A stretch of DNA of 64,000 bases from Acetobacter sp. Lineage in GTDB: Bacteria > Pseudomonadota > Alphaproteobacteria > Acetobacterales > Acetobacteraceae. The notes below the pieces were generated by a model. The model searched no databases and was not told the DNA's origin. It saw nothing but the letters and a program-made list of their open reading frames with translations. Where the stretch lies: NCBI GenBank assembly GCA_012517935.1, contig JAAYUA010000055.1, positions 1 to 64,000 on the forward strand, written 5' to 3'. Positions 1 through 9,823 of the stretch are shown piece by piece (position 1 is the stretch's first letter; every line of letters begins with the position of its first letter). Made by a program: the position numbers and the translations under genes.

Positions 1-1032
1 CCAGCCAACCATTACGGCGTTATCAGTGCAGAGCCTTAACGGGGGGGCTGCAAACGCGATTCCCGCAGATTCAGCAATATCCATAAGCCGTGCGCGCAGT
101 ATCTGATTGGCTGCAACACCCCCGGCCACGACCAGCGCGACCGGTTTTTCCATCATACCCAGGGCATTTTCCACACGGTCAGCAATGACATCGGTCACCG
201 CACATTGGAATCCCGCAGCCAGATCAGCCGCACGCGCACGGGATAACGGCTGTGCAGGCCCTCCTTCACCAGTCATTTCCAACTGACGCGCTACAGCCGT
301 TTTCAATCCGGAAAAGGAAAAATCACATCCCGCACGACCACGCAGCGGACGTGGGAGGGAAACAGCCTGCGGATCTCCTTCCCGCGCCAAAGCCTCCAGA
401 GCCGGCCCGCCGGGCCAGCCCAGCCCCAACATTTTCGCAACCTTGTCGAAGGCCTCTCCTGCGGAATCATCAATTGTTCCGCCAAGGCGCTGATACTGAC
501 CAACACCACGCACCGCCAGACACTGGCAATGCCCACCCGAGACAAGCAGCAGCAGATAAGGAAAATCCGGAGGGAACGGACTCACACCCGGAAGACGGGG
601 AGAGAGAGCATGAGCCTCGATGTGATTGACCGCGATAAAAGGGCATCCCGCCGCCAGTGCCAGACCTTTACCAAAATTCGTGCCAACAATCAGACCACCA
701 ATCAGGCCCGGTCCGGTGCTGGCAGCTACGGCCCCCAGATCGCCCACGCCCAGTCCCGCGGCAGCCAATGTTTTCGATGCCAGATCCGGCAACAGCGCAA
801 GATGAGCACGCGCCGCGATCTCCGGCACAACCCCGCCGAACGCCTTATGCCCCTCCTGCGACACCAGTTTTTCTGCAAGAATCCGCCCGTCTGGAGAAAG
901 CACTGCACAGGCTGTCTCATCACAGGACGATTCGATCGCAAAAACAGGTCCACGCAGCGCCGCATGCCGCCCGATATACGCACCGTCCTGTCCTGCGCGG
1001 ATCAGCGTGGCATCATTCTCAGACTGTACCAT
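1..1032 (-). CDS. tsaD: tRNA N6-adenosine threonylcarbamoyltransferase TsaD (C-terminus truncated by window edge)
   Basis: Reverse-strand translation from ATG at 1032 gives MVQSENDATLIRAGQDGAYIGRHAALRGPVFAIESSCDETACAVL...; the window-edge end reads ..LCTDNAVMVGW, typical of TsaD/Gcp. Not in ORF track because it runs off the window. Confidence 0.9.
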   Translation of the reverse strand, partial: MVQSENDATLIRAGQDGAYIGRHAALRGPVFAIESSCDETACAVLSPDGRILAEKLVSQEGHKAFGGVVPEIAARAHLALLPDLASKTLAAAGLGVGDLGAVAASTGPGLIGGLIVGTNFGKGLALAAGCPFIAVNHIEAHALSPRLPGVSPFPPDFPYLLLLVSGGHCQCLAVRGVGQYQRLGGTIDDSAGEAFDKVAKMLGLGWPGGPALEALAREGDPQAVSLPRPLRGRAGCDFSFSGLKTAVARQLEMTGEGGPAQPLSRARAADLAAGFQCAVTDVIADRVENALGMMEKPVALVVAGGVAANQILRARLMDIAESAGIAFAAPPLRLCTDNAVMVGW

Positions 1033-1068
1033 CTTTCCTTCCCCCTCTCGGGGTAATAAACACGCCGG

Positions 1069-2136
1069 ATGGTTTCAGCACAGCCTTCAGATCTGCCCCT
1101 GTCCGACGCACTCCAGAAAATTGCGGCGGAAGCTGCCTTCAGGCAACAGACCAAGCCCGCACATACGCGCAGGCTTCTGCCGCTGCGTGTGGGCACACGC
1201 GGGTCACCTCTGGCCCTTTGGCAAACACGCGCCTTTCTGACGCGCCTGACACGGTTCTGTCCGGTCCTGCGCGACATGAACGCGTTTCAGGAACATCAGA
1301 TCTCCACGACAGGAGATCAGGTTCTGAACAGACCTCTGGCTGAAATCGGCGGGAAAGGCCTGTTTTCCAAAGAAATTCATGAAGCGCTGTCAGACGGGCG
1401 AATCGACTTCGCCGTGCACAGCCTGAAAGATCTCGAAACCACTCTGCCACCCGGCCTTGTGCTGGCCTGCACCTTGAAACGTGAAGATGCCCGGGATGCG
1501 CTGATCCTCAGCCCCCATCTGCAGGTTATCCCCGGATCTGATCCCTATGATGCCTTGCCCCCGAACGCACTGATCGGCTGCGCTTCCGTCCGCAGACAGG
1601 CACAGATGCTGCACAGCCGCCCGGACCTGCGTTTCGGTCTGCTGCGGGGCAATGTTCAGACGCGCCTCGACAAGCTTGCCGCACGGCAGTGTGACGCCAC
1701 ATTGCTCGCCCTTGCTGGCTTGCGCCGTCTTGGAATGGAAGATCGCGCGTCCATCGTTCTGGACCCTGCCGTCATGGTTCCAGCCGCAGGACAGGGCATC
1801 GTCGGTGTCACCGTCCGAGAATCCGATATCGAACTGCGAGAACTTCTGTCCGCCATTGAAGACAATGAAGCCCGCGCCGTTTCCACTGCCGAACGCGCGC
1901 TTCTGGCCGAACTGGATGGTTCCTGCCGGACGCCAATCGGTGGTTATGCCCGCCTTCTGCCCTCCGAAAACGGCAAGGAAAAGATTCTGCGCCTGACCGG
2001 ACTGGTCGCATCTGAAGACGGCGTTTTCATGCTGCGCAGAGAAATCGCCGGCGCTCCGGAAGATGCTGAAAAAATGGGACAGGAGCTGGGACGGTCCCTG
2101 CGTGCGGACAGTCCTTCTTCCATTTTCGCGGAATAA
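1069..2136 (+). CDS. hemC: Hydroxymethylbilane synthase (porphobilinogen deaminase)
   Basis: Motifs RVGTRGSPLALWQT, GGKGLFSKEIHEAL, AVHSLKDLETTLPPGL, GSCRTPIGGYA; start codon choice uncertain. Confidence 0.95.
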   Translation: MVSAQPSDLPLSDALQKIAAEAAFRQQTKPAHTRRLLPLRVGTRGSPLALWQTRAFLTRLTRFCPVLRDMNAFQEHQISTTGDQVLNRPLAEIGGKGLFSKEIHEALSDGRIDFAVHSLKDLETTLPPGLVLACTLKREDARDALILSPHLQVIPGSDPYDALPPNALIGCASVRRQAQMLHSRPDLRFGLLRGNVQTRLDKLAARQCDATLLALAGLRRLGMEDRASIVLDPAVMVPAAGQGIVGVTVRESDIELRELLSAIEDNEARAVSTAERALLAELDGSCRTPIGGYARLLPSENGKEKILRLTGLVASEDGVFMLRREIAGAPEDAEKMGQELGRSLRADSPSSIFAE

Positions 2137-2148
2137 GAGCCCGTTAAG

Positions 2149-2871
2149 GTGCTGGAAAACGCTCCCGGTGTCCTGATCACACGTCCGGAACCGGGTCTTT
2201 CAGCAACCTTGCGCGATGTCCGGGCGTTGGGCTGGACTGCTTTTTCGGCGCCCGCGCTGGCCATTACGCCCGTTACGTCACTGCACCTTCCTTCTGAAAA
2301 ATTTCAGGCTGCGATCATTACAAGCAGCCAGTCTCTCCCAACCCTGCAAAAGCTCGGCTTCATGGATATGCCACTTCTTGCCGTTGGGGATGTCACAGCC
2401 GAACGGGCCAGAAACGCAGGTTTCCAGAATGTCGAAAGTGCCGCAGGCGATGCCGATGCGCTGATCAACCTGATCACCAGACGCCTTCAACCCGAAGATG
2501 GAACGCTCCTGCTCCTCTCCGGTGCGCAACAGGGTCTCCCACTACTCGAAGATCTCAGACATGCTCATTTCAAGGTATTGCGCCGCATCTCCTATCGCAC
2601 CTGTCCCGTGGATACCGTGCCCGCTGATGCTGAACATGCCCTGCAAAATCACCAGATCAGCACAGTCATGGTTTTCTCGACAGCCAGTGCACAGGCCACA
2701 CTGCGCCTGATTCAGAAAACAGCTCCCGACACGCTCCCCCGACTGCGCTGGATCAGTATTTCTCCCAGAGCATCAACGCCGCTTCGCAAGGCCGGACTGA
2801 GGGATATACACGCCGCCGATCACCCGGATACGGCGACCATGCTCAGGCTGCTTGGCCCTTACAAACGCTGA
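2149..2871 (+). CDS. hemD: Uroporphyrinogen-III synthase
   Basis: Directly downstream of hemC; VLITRPEPGLSATL N-terminus and HemD-like organisation. Confidence 0.85.
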   Translation: MLENAPGVLITRPEPGLSATLRDVRALGWTAFSAPALAITPVTSLHLPSEKFQAAIITSSQSLPTLQKLGFMDMPLLAVGDVTAERARNAGFQNVESAAGDADALINLITRRLQPEDGTLLLLSGAQQGLPLLEDLRHAHFKVLRRISYRTCPVDTVPADAEHALQNHQISTVMVFSTASAQATLRLIQKTAPDTLPRLRWISISPRASTPLRKAGLRDIHAADHPDTATMLRLLGPYKR

Positions 2872-3054
2872 CACAGCACCGTCGGAATCGTTACTTTCCG
2901 GTCACATATATCCCGGCTTCAGTTCGACTCTAAAATACCTGATGACAGACTCTGTACCTTCCTATAAACCGCGCCTCCGCTGCCCCGGAAACCGGGACAA
3001 GTAACCAGCCTCCTCCCCCACAACATAAAAAATCCTTATTCTCCCTTCAGGAAA

Positions 3055-3999
3055 ATGCCGATGAAGTCGTCTTTCATCACCTCAGGCACCACTCTTGCCT
3101 TTGCCGCCTTTTCCGCTTTCGCAATCAGCGACGCCTTTTCAAAACTGCTTGCCGGTGTACTCGATCCATTCGAAGTCGCATTCTCAGGCGGCGTTTTCGG
3201 TCTTCTGATCATCCCTTTCATCAGGAAACCGGGCGAATCCCTGCTGGATCTTCTGCCCCGGCGCGATCCGTTCATGTGGTTCGTTCGCGCGCTCTGCACA
3301 TTCGTCGCCACAGCAGCCAGCGTAGAAGCATTCATGCTGCTTCCAATGACGGAAGCACTGACCCTGCTGTTCCTCATGCCTTTGTTCGTCACTGTCCTTT
3401 CCGTCATTTTCCTTAAGGAAAAAGTCACGGCATGGGCCTGGCTGGCAGTGGCGCTCGGCTTCGTCGGGGTGCTGGTCGTCATGCGACCGGGCATGCGTGC
3501 GCTCAATTTCGGTCATCTGTGCGCACTGATGGCCGCTCTCGCATGTTCCATCAGTGTCATCGCCTGTCGTGTGGGTGGGGGCACCACGTCACGTCTCTCG
3601 ATGTTCGGCTCATCTCTCGCAGGCCCGCTGATCGGCGACGGTGCATTGATGCTCCCGCACATGCAATGGCCACATGACGCCATGTGCTGGATCAATCTCT
3701 TTGGTTACGGTTTTCTGGCCGCGCTTGGACAACTGCTGATGATGATCGCCACAGCACGCGCACCGGCCAACAAGGTGGCCCTGCCGCAATACAGTCAGAT
3801 GATCTGGGCTGTCGGTTTCAGTTACTTCCTGTTCAACAATCCGCTGGATGCCTGGACTGCCGTTGGAATCGTCATCGTGACGTTTTCCGGCATGTTGAAC
3901 TGGATTCGCCAGCGCATCCGCTATCGTCAGGCAGCACGCCGCGAACATTCCAGATCTTGCGCACCTAAACCGCACATCCTTCAGGCATCTTCCACATAG
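3055..3999 (+). CDS. DMT-family (EamA) transporter
   Basis: About 10 hydrophobic segments, EamA-like repeats (FLKEKVTAWAWLAVALGFVGVLVVMRPG). Confidence 0.85.
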   Translation: MPMKSSFITSGTTLAFAAFSAFAISDAFSKLLAGVLDPFEVAFSGGVFGLLIIPFIRKPGESLLDLLPRRDPFMWFVRALCTFVATAASVEAFMLLPMTEALTLLFLMPLFVTVLSVIFLKEKVTAWAWLAVALGFVGVLVVMRPGMRALNFGHLCALMAALACSISVIACRVGGGTTSRLSMFGSSLAGPLIGDGALMLPHMQWPHDAMCWINLFGYGFLAALGQLLMMIATARAPANKVALPQYSQMIWAVGFSYFLFNNPLDAWTAVGIVIVTFSGMLNWIRQRIRYRQAARREHSRSCAPKPHILQASST

Positions 4000-4043
4000 G
4001 AAGAGACCATCGAGGTTTTACAGCCCCTCTGATCCAATTAGAA

Positions 4044-4081
4044 TAAAAAAACGGCGGGTCCGGAAATCCGTACCCGCCGCT
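4044..4081 (-). terminator. Rho-independent terminator of the fumarase gene
   Basis: Minus strand CGGCGGGT-loop-ACCCGCCG followed by T7 tract (plus: aaaaaaacggcgggtccggaaatccgtacccgccg). Confidence 0.8.
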
Positions 4082-4111
4082 GGTCTCAAACCCGATCAGA
4101 AGAAACGAAGA

Positions 4112-5800
4112 TCAGCCGGTCAGACCGGCATAAAAGTCATTCCCCTTGTCATCGATCACGATGAATGCCGGGAAATTCTCGACTTCGATCTTCCAGACCG
4201 CTTCCATTCCCAGTTCCGGATATTCCAGAACCTCGACCTTGCGAATGCAATCCTTGGCCAGACGCGCCGCCGGACCACCGACGGAACCAAGATAGAAACC
4301 GCCATAGGTCTGACAGGCATCCTTCACCGCCTTGGAGCGATTGCCCTTGGCCAGCATGACATATGATCCGCCAGCCTTCTGAAGCTCGGCAACATATGAA
4401 TCCATGCGACCGGCTGTCGTCGGGCCAAAGGAACCGGTCGGCATGCCAGCCGGCGTCTTGGCCGGACCTGCATAATAAACCGGATGATCCTTCAGATATT
4501 GCGGCAGACCTTCTCCACGCTCCAGACGCTCGCGGAACTTCGCATGCGCAATATCACGAGCGACAATCACCGTTCCCGTCAGTGCAAGACGTGTCTTGAC
4601 CGGATGTTTCGAAAGCTCTTTGCGGATTTCATCCATCGGACGGTTGAGGTCGATCTTAACCTCCTCACCACCAAGATGCTCATCCGTAGTCTCCGGCAGG
4701 AAACGTGCAGGATCGCGCTCCAGCTGCTCCAAAAACACGCCTTCCGCCGTGATCTTCGCCTTGATCTGACGATCCGCCGAACAGGAAACACCAATTCCCA
4801 CTGGCAATGAAGCCCCATGTCGCGGCAGTCGGACAACACGAACGTCATGGCAGAAATATTTACCGCCGAACTGCGCGCCAATCCCCAGCTTCTGGGTCAG
4901 TTTCAGAACTTCGGCTTCCATCGCCTCATCACGGAACGCCTGCCCCTGCATATTTCCTTCGCGAGGCAGCGTATCGTAATAATGCGTTGAAGCCATCTTG
5001 ACGGTTTTCAGTGTCTGTTCGGCAGACATGCCGCCAATGACAATCGCCAGATGATAAGGTGGGCAAGCCGACGTCCCCAGAGTCCGCAGCTTGGTTTCCA
5101 GCCACTTCAGCAGGTTTTCCTCGGTGGACAGAAGCGCACGTGTTTCCTGATAAAGGAATGTCTTGTTGGCTGACCCACCACCTTTTGCAACGAACAGGAA
5201 CTGATAATCTTCCGGATGATAAGTGCCCGGATTGGCCGCAATATCGATCTGGACCGGCAGATTCGTCCCGGTATTCTTTTCCTGAAACATCGTCAGGGGA
5301 GCCATCTGCGAATAGCGCAGGGAAGTCGTCGTGTAGGTGCTATACACCCCGCGCGACAAGGCTTCCTCGTCATTCCCATCGACCCAGACGCGCTGTCCCT
5401 TTTTGCCGACAACGATCGCCGTTCCCGTATCCTGACACATCGGCAGCGCACCACCTGCGGAAATACAGGCGTTCTTCAGCAGATCCAATGCGACGAAGCG
5501 GTCATTATCCGAAGCTTCTGGGTCCTTGAGAATATTCGCAAGAGACTGGAGATGTCCCGGACGCAAAAGATGCGCGACATCATTGAACGCCTCTGCCGAC
5601 AGTTCGGTCAGCGTCTGGTCCGCAACGTGAAGGATCGTTTTTCCATCGATTTCGGAGGTTGTGACGCCTCCTATGTCCAGCTTCCGCCAGGGGGTATTGT
5701 CTGCCCCCAGCTGAAACAGCGGTGCATAGACAAAATCCGGCGTCCCGGGTGGGGCTTTTTCAGCCGTCCGGGATGTGACGGTAGCAGAATCGGCAGTCAT
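4112..5800 (-). CDS. Class I fumarate hydratase (Fe-S dependent)
   Basis: Motifs [49 protein letters not shown]. Confidence 0.93.
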   Translation of the reverse strand: MTADSATVTSRTAEKAPPGTPDFVYAPLFQLGADNTPWRKLDIGGVTTSEIDGKTILHVADQTLTELSAEAFNDVAHLLRPGHLQSLANILKDPEASDNDRFVALDLLKNACISAGGALPMCQDTGTAIVVGKKGQRVWVDGNDEEALSRGVYSTYTTTSLRYSQMAPLTMFQEKNTGTNLPVQIDIAANPGTYHPEDYQFLFVAKGGGSANKTFLYQETRALLSTEENLLKWLETKLRTLGTSACPPYHLAIVIGGMSAEQTLKTVKMASTHYYDTLPREGNMQGQAFRDEAMEAEVLKLTQKLGIGAQFGGKYFCHDVRVVRLPRHGASLPVGIGVSCSADRQIKAKITAEGVFLEQLERDPARFLPETTDEHLGGEEVKIDLNRPMDEIRKELSKHPVKTRLALTGTVIVARDIAHAKFRERLERGEGLPQYLKDHPVYYAGPAKTPAGMPTGSFGPTTAGRMDSYVAELQKAGGSYVMLAKGNRSKAVKDACQTYGGFYLGSVGGPAARLAKDCIRKVEVLEYPELGMEAVWKIEVENFPAFIVIDDKGNDFYAGLTG

Positions 5801-5886
5801 CGTCGCTCTCTCTCTTGAGGTTTCATCATCCAGCCCACGAGCGCAAAGGCAGGCTGAACGACGCGGCCGATGCGCTTCCTGCGCGA

Positions 5887-6423
5887 TCAGCCCTGAGCTG
5901 GCCCTTTTTTCCTGAACGCATCGAGACTCACGACAGAGGCAACACCCGTCGGCACCTCTTCAGATGCTGGCGACGCTACTTCCGTGTCCGTTGCCTCCGG
6001 TCCGACTTCTCCAGCAACCGGTTCTTCCGGCACCGTGAAATGCAAACCCAGATGAACGTGCGGATCAGCAAAGCCACTGACCGCAGCAAACGGAATCACA
6101 AGTATCGAACCGACGCCCCCGAATGAAAGGCCCACTGTGATCTGCTTCAGTTCCCGGTCCACATTCAGGTCCCAGAACTGGTGCTGAAGCACAATGGTCA
6201 TCTCATGCGGATATTGTGCACGAAGACGGGCAGGTATCTCCGTACCGGGCCAATCGGTTCTGAATGTCAGATAGAAATGATGCTCGCCTGCAAGCCCTTC
6301 GCGGCTCACATGTTCGAGCGCACGGTACATTACTTCGCGAGAGGCATCTTCCATCCACTGGTCATAAGGCAGAAGACTTTCGGGAATACCGGTGAATTCC
6401 GTATCGTCGTGATCGTCGGCCAT
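5887..6423 (-). CDS. sspB: SspB-family ClpXP adaptor (alphaproteobacterial type)
   Basis: [42 protein letters not shown] and [28 protein letters not shown]; probable start [10 protein letters not shown]. Confidence 0.88.
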   Translation of the reverse strand: MADDHDDTEFTGIPESLLPYDQWMEDASREVMYRALEHVSREGLAGEHHFYLTFRTDWPGTEIPARLRAQYPHEMTIVLQHQFWDLNVDRELKQITVGLSFGGVGSILVIPFAAVSGFADPHVHLGLHFTVPEEPVAGEVGPEATDTEVASPASEEVPTGVASVVSLDAFRKKGPAQG

Positions 6424-6639
6424 AAGCTCTCCTCTCAGCAAAATCAGCACCTTCAGTCTCAACAACATCAGGAGCTTGCAACAAAATTCATGCCATCATT
6501 CTGTTGCAGGAGGGATGCGCCAGCTCCGCCACAAACACAAGACAGGAAACCCAATCCTATCCGGCATAATTCTGGCTGAACCGCATATCTCTGATGCATG
6601 CTCTCCCTGAACTGCCGGAGAGAGGAATAAGTTGCATCG

Positions 6640-6955
6640 TGAGAAGTGGGAGGGCTTCTGTTGCCCGGTGCCCTCCCGAACCGCGCTTATCGCTTATGCA
6701 GCGACAGCGAGCACCTCTGAGTTATCGTTGGCACTTGTAATTTAGCCCGATGACGGTGGTACAATACCGAGCAAAAGGAACGATTTTACCACGCGTGTCG
6801 AGCCTGTTTCGTCCCCGCTGGTTCCCCGCCCAAAGGCCGGGAATTCTGGTGGAGACGCCGGGTACTGCCCCCGGGTCCACTACGCTTATTCTGCGTTCCG
6901 TTTATCGCCATAGCCAGGAAGAAAACTTCCCTTGCACCACCAGATTTATGATGCC
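6640..6955 (-). ncRNA. ssrA: Circularly permuted (two-piece) tmRNA, ssrA; outer boundaries approximate
   Basis: Minus strand order: acceptor piece ending GGACCCGGGGGCAGTACCCGGCGTCTCCACCA (CCA at 6847-6849), a ~30-nt spacer, then mature 5' end GGGGACGAAACAGGCTCGACACGCGTGGTAAAA (G at 6816), then tag ORF GCCAACGATAACTCAGAGGTGCTCGCTGTCGCTGCATAA = ANDNSEVLAVAA* (6694-6732). GGGGACG pairs with CGTCTCC to form the acceptor stem. Confidence 0.95.
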
Positions 6956-7133
6956 CTGCCGCCCATTGCAAGGGTAACAAAGGCAATATGTCGCGTCCGG
7001 CACCAAAATTCCGTAGAGTGCAAGGCAGGTCACAGCAAAGATATTGCGACCATAAATCTTCCGGGTATGCTTCATTCTGAGCCTTCCTGCCCTTGCGTCA
7101 TGAAGACCCCGCAACCGGAGAATACGTTTTTCC

Positions 7134-8681
7134 ATGGTCAAATCCCGCCGTTTCCCCTTCCGGTCGCGTCTCATCGCGGCGACTTTCCTCGTCCTGCCCT
7201 TCACAGCGGTCCAAGGCTCCTCAGCCACGACGCCTCAGCCCGCACAACCATCACCACCCCCCATAACGGCCAGAGGCGTTCCTGACAGTTTCGCTGATCT
7301 GGCTGCCCGCCTGCTGCCCGCGGTCGTCAATGTGTCCACAACGGAAACCCTGCACGGTGATGAAGACAGCGACGGTGACAGCGGCGAGGACGATTCCGGC
7401 CCGGAAGTTCCAAACTTCCCTGAGGGTTCGCCCTTCGAAAAGTTCTTCCACGACTTCATGAACCACCAGAATGGACAGGACGGCACCCCTCACAAGGCAC
7501 AGGCACTGGGGTCGGGCTTCATCATTGATCCATCAGGCATCATCGTCACCAACAATCATGTTGTCCGACATGCAGAAAAAATCACCATAACCCTTCAGGA
7601 CAACACCGAACTGAAAGCCAAGGTGATCGGTCATGACGACCGGACAGACCTTGCCATCCTTCAGGTCACCAGTCCGAAACCCCTTCCCTCCGTCACATTC
7701 GGTGATAGCGATACGCACCGTGTCGGTGACTGGGTTCTGGCGATCGGAAACCCGTTCGGACTGTCCGGTACTGTCACGGCAGGCATCATTTCCTCCCGCG
7801 GACGCAATATCAATCAGGGTCCCTACGACGATTTCATCCAGACGGATGCCCCGATCAATCGTGGCAACTCCGGCGGGCCTCTGTTTGACATGGACGGCAA
7901 GGTCATCGGCATCAATACCGCCATCTATTCTCCTTCTGGCGGATCGGTCGGAATCGGGTTTTCCATTCCTTCCAATGAAGCGATTGGCATCATCAACCAG
8001 CTTCGCAAGAACGGCAAAGTTACCCGTGGCTGGATCGGCGTTCGCGTTCAGGACGTCACGCAGGAAATTGCCGACAGCCTGAATCTGAAACCAGCACGGG
8101 GCGCTCTGGTCGCAGGGACAGAACCAAAAGGACCGGCCAGCAAGGCCGACTTGAAAACAGGCGATGTCATTCAGGCTCTGGATGGCAAGCCGATCGAAGG
8201 TCGCTCACTGCCCCGCCTGATTGCCCAGATGCCAGCCGGCACCAAGGTGGAACTAACGGTCTGGCGTCATGGCAAAATCATCCAGACCAGCGTCGTCATA
8301 GGCACCCTGCCTGAAGCAACACCCAAAAAGGCCGAAACACCCGAAAGCAAATCGGCCGATGATGGCAAGGCGCTGAATCTCAATGCTCTTGGCCTCAGCG
8401 TCAGCCCCATTACTCCTGATGCTCAGGAAAAATACGGCATTGCATCCGGCCAGAAAGGGATCGTCGTCTCAAAAGTCACGGATGACGGACCGGCATCAGA
8501 GCGCGGCCTGCATCCTGGAGATGTCATTGTTGAAGTGCAGCAGGAACGGGTTCTGTCACCAGAAGATTTCCGCAAGAAAATCGACGCTGCACGAAAGGCA
8601 GGACGTCACACCGTTCTAATGCTGCTTCAGGATCAGGATGGAACCCGCTGGGTGCCGCTTCCGATCGACGACGGTAAATAA
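7134..8681 (+). CDS. Do/DegP-family periplasmic serine endopeptidase
   Basis: Signal peptide, SGFIIDPSGIIVTNNHVV, DAPINRGNSGGPLFD catalytic motif, two PDZ domains. Confidence 0.93.
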   Translation: MVKSRRFPFRSRLIAATFLVLPFTAVQGSSATTPQPAQPSPPPITARGVPDSFADLAARLLPAVVNVSTTETLHGDEDSDGDSGEDDSGPEVPNFPEGSPFEKFFHDFMNHQNGQDGTPHKAQALGSGFIIDPSGIIVTNNHVVRHAEKITITLQDNTELKAKVIGHDDRTDLAILQVTSPKPLPSVTFGDSDTHRVGDWVLAIGNPFGLSGTVTAGIISSRGRNINQGPYDDFIQTDAPINRGNSGGPLFDMDGKVIGINTAIYSPSGGSVGIGFSIPSNEAIGIINQLRKNGKVTRGWIGVRVQDVTQEIADSLNLKPARGALVAGTEPKGPASKADLKTGDVIQALDGKPIEGRSLPRLIAQMPAGTKVELTVWRHGKIIQTSVVIGTLPEATPKKAETPESKSADDGKALNLNALGLSVSPITPDAQEKYGIASGQKGIVVSKVTDDGPASERGLHPGDVIVEVQQERVLSPEDFRKKIDAARKAGRHTVLMLLQDQDGTRWVPLPIDDGK

Positions 8682-8692
8682 AGAACAGCTAT

Positions 8693-8720
8693 CGGCAGAG
8701 GATGATAAATCCTCTGCTTC
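8693..8720 (+). terminator. Stem-loop after degP-like gene
   Basis: GCAGAGGAT-gataa-ATCCTCTGC directly downstream of stop; short, imperfect T tract. Confidence 0.5.
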
Positions 8721-8750
8721 TCCCGATTTTTCCCGGCTTCTGATTGTCTC

Positions 8751-8879
8751 TCAGGCCGTCAGCACAAGGGTGAAGATAATCACGGCAAGCGCAAGCAGCG
8801 TTGCAAACAACGCCAGCAACCGCCCTTTCCGACGTCGCGTCTCTTCCTGCGTGGCTGTTCTTGTCATCACGTCTGTCAT
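8751..8879 (-). CDS. 42-aa single-TM small protein, CoxF-like by position
   Basis: Start overlaps ctaB stop (ATGA). Translation MTDVMTRTATQEETRRRKGRLLALFATLLALAVIIFTLVLTA*. Below ORF-track length cut-off. Confidence 0.6.
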   Translation of the reverse strand: MTDVMTRTATQEETRRRKGRLLALFATLLALAVIIFTLVLTA

Positions 8880-9823
8880 CCGACCCATGGCCTCAGCACA
8901 TGATCAACGATCAGTGCTACGAATAGAAACGTCAGATACATCAGAGAGAAGCGGAAAGAGCGCCGGGCAGCCTTGTCACCCACCAGACTGACGCCTTCCG
9001 CAGTCTGCGGCTCCCGCAGAACCGCAACCGCACAAGCCATGAATCCCAGCCCCAGAACAAGTGCCGCGACCGTATAAATCCGGCCGCAAAGCCCCATGAC
9101 CGACGGAAGCAGGGAAACAGCCAGAAGAACCGGCGTATAAGCCAGAATCTGCCAGCGTGTGTGCCGTGCGCCCTTCACCACAGGCAACATCGGAATGCCC
9201 GCACGCCCGTAATCCTTGCAGGCATAAAGTGACAGCGACCAGAAATGCGGAGGCGTCCACAAAAAGACGATCGAGAACATCACAACCGGCAGCACAGACA
9301 TTGATCCGGTCGCTGCGGCCCAACCGATCATTGGCGGGAAAGCACCTGCGGCGCCACCAATGACAATATTTTGCGGGGTCGAACGCTTCAGCCAGATTGT
9401 ATAGATCACAGCATAGAAGAAAATCGAAAAGGCCAGAATGCCTGCGGCCAGCGTGTTCGTCGCAAGCCACATCAGAACCACGGACAGCACGGACAGGCCA
9501 ACGCCATAAGCCAGTGCCTCGTCTTCCGGTATCCGTCCTCCGGGAATAGGCCGGGTTGCCGTCCTCTGCATCACGACATCAATGTCGCGATCATACCACA
9601 TATTGATGGCACCAGCAGCGCCGGACGCCAGACAGATGCACAGAATAGCGATGGCGGATCTCAGCACTCCCGGATGAGCCGGGGCAAGAAAAAGTCCGGT
9701 CGCTCCAGTGAAGACGACCAATGAAATCACACGCGGCTTGAGCAGGGACACCCAGTCCTGTGCCCGTGTTCCAACTTCGACGCTCCGAAAAACCGGACGT
9801 CGTCCTGCAACAGCTTCACTCAT
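8876..9823 (-). CDS. ctaB: Protoheme IX farnesyltransferase (heme O synthase)
   Basis: LLKPRVISLVVFTGATG, AAGAINMWYDRDIDVVMQRTATRPIPGGRI, IGWAAATG; start taken at MSEAVAGRRP, which overlaps the stop of the upstream gene. Confidence 0.94.
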   Translation of the reverse strand: MSEAVAGRRPVFRSVEVGTRAQDWVSLLKPRVISLVVFTGATGLFLAPAHPGVLRSAIAILCICLASGAAGAINMWYDRDIDVVMQRTATRPIPGGRIPEDEALAYGVGLSVLSVVLMWLATNTLAAGILAFSIFFYAVIYTIWLKRSTPQNIVIGGAAGAFPPMIGWAAATGSMSVLPVVMFSIVFLWTPPHFWSLSLYACKDYGRAGIPMLPVVKGARHTRWQILAYTPVLLAVSLLPSVMGLCGRIYTVAALVLGLGFMACAVAVLREPQTAEGVSLVGDKAARRSFRFSLMYLTFLFVALIVDHVLRPWVG

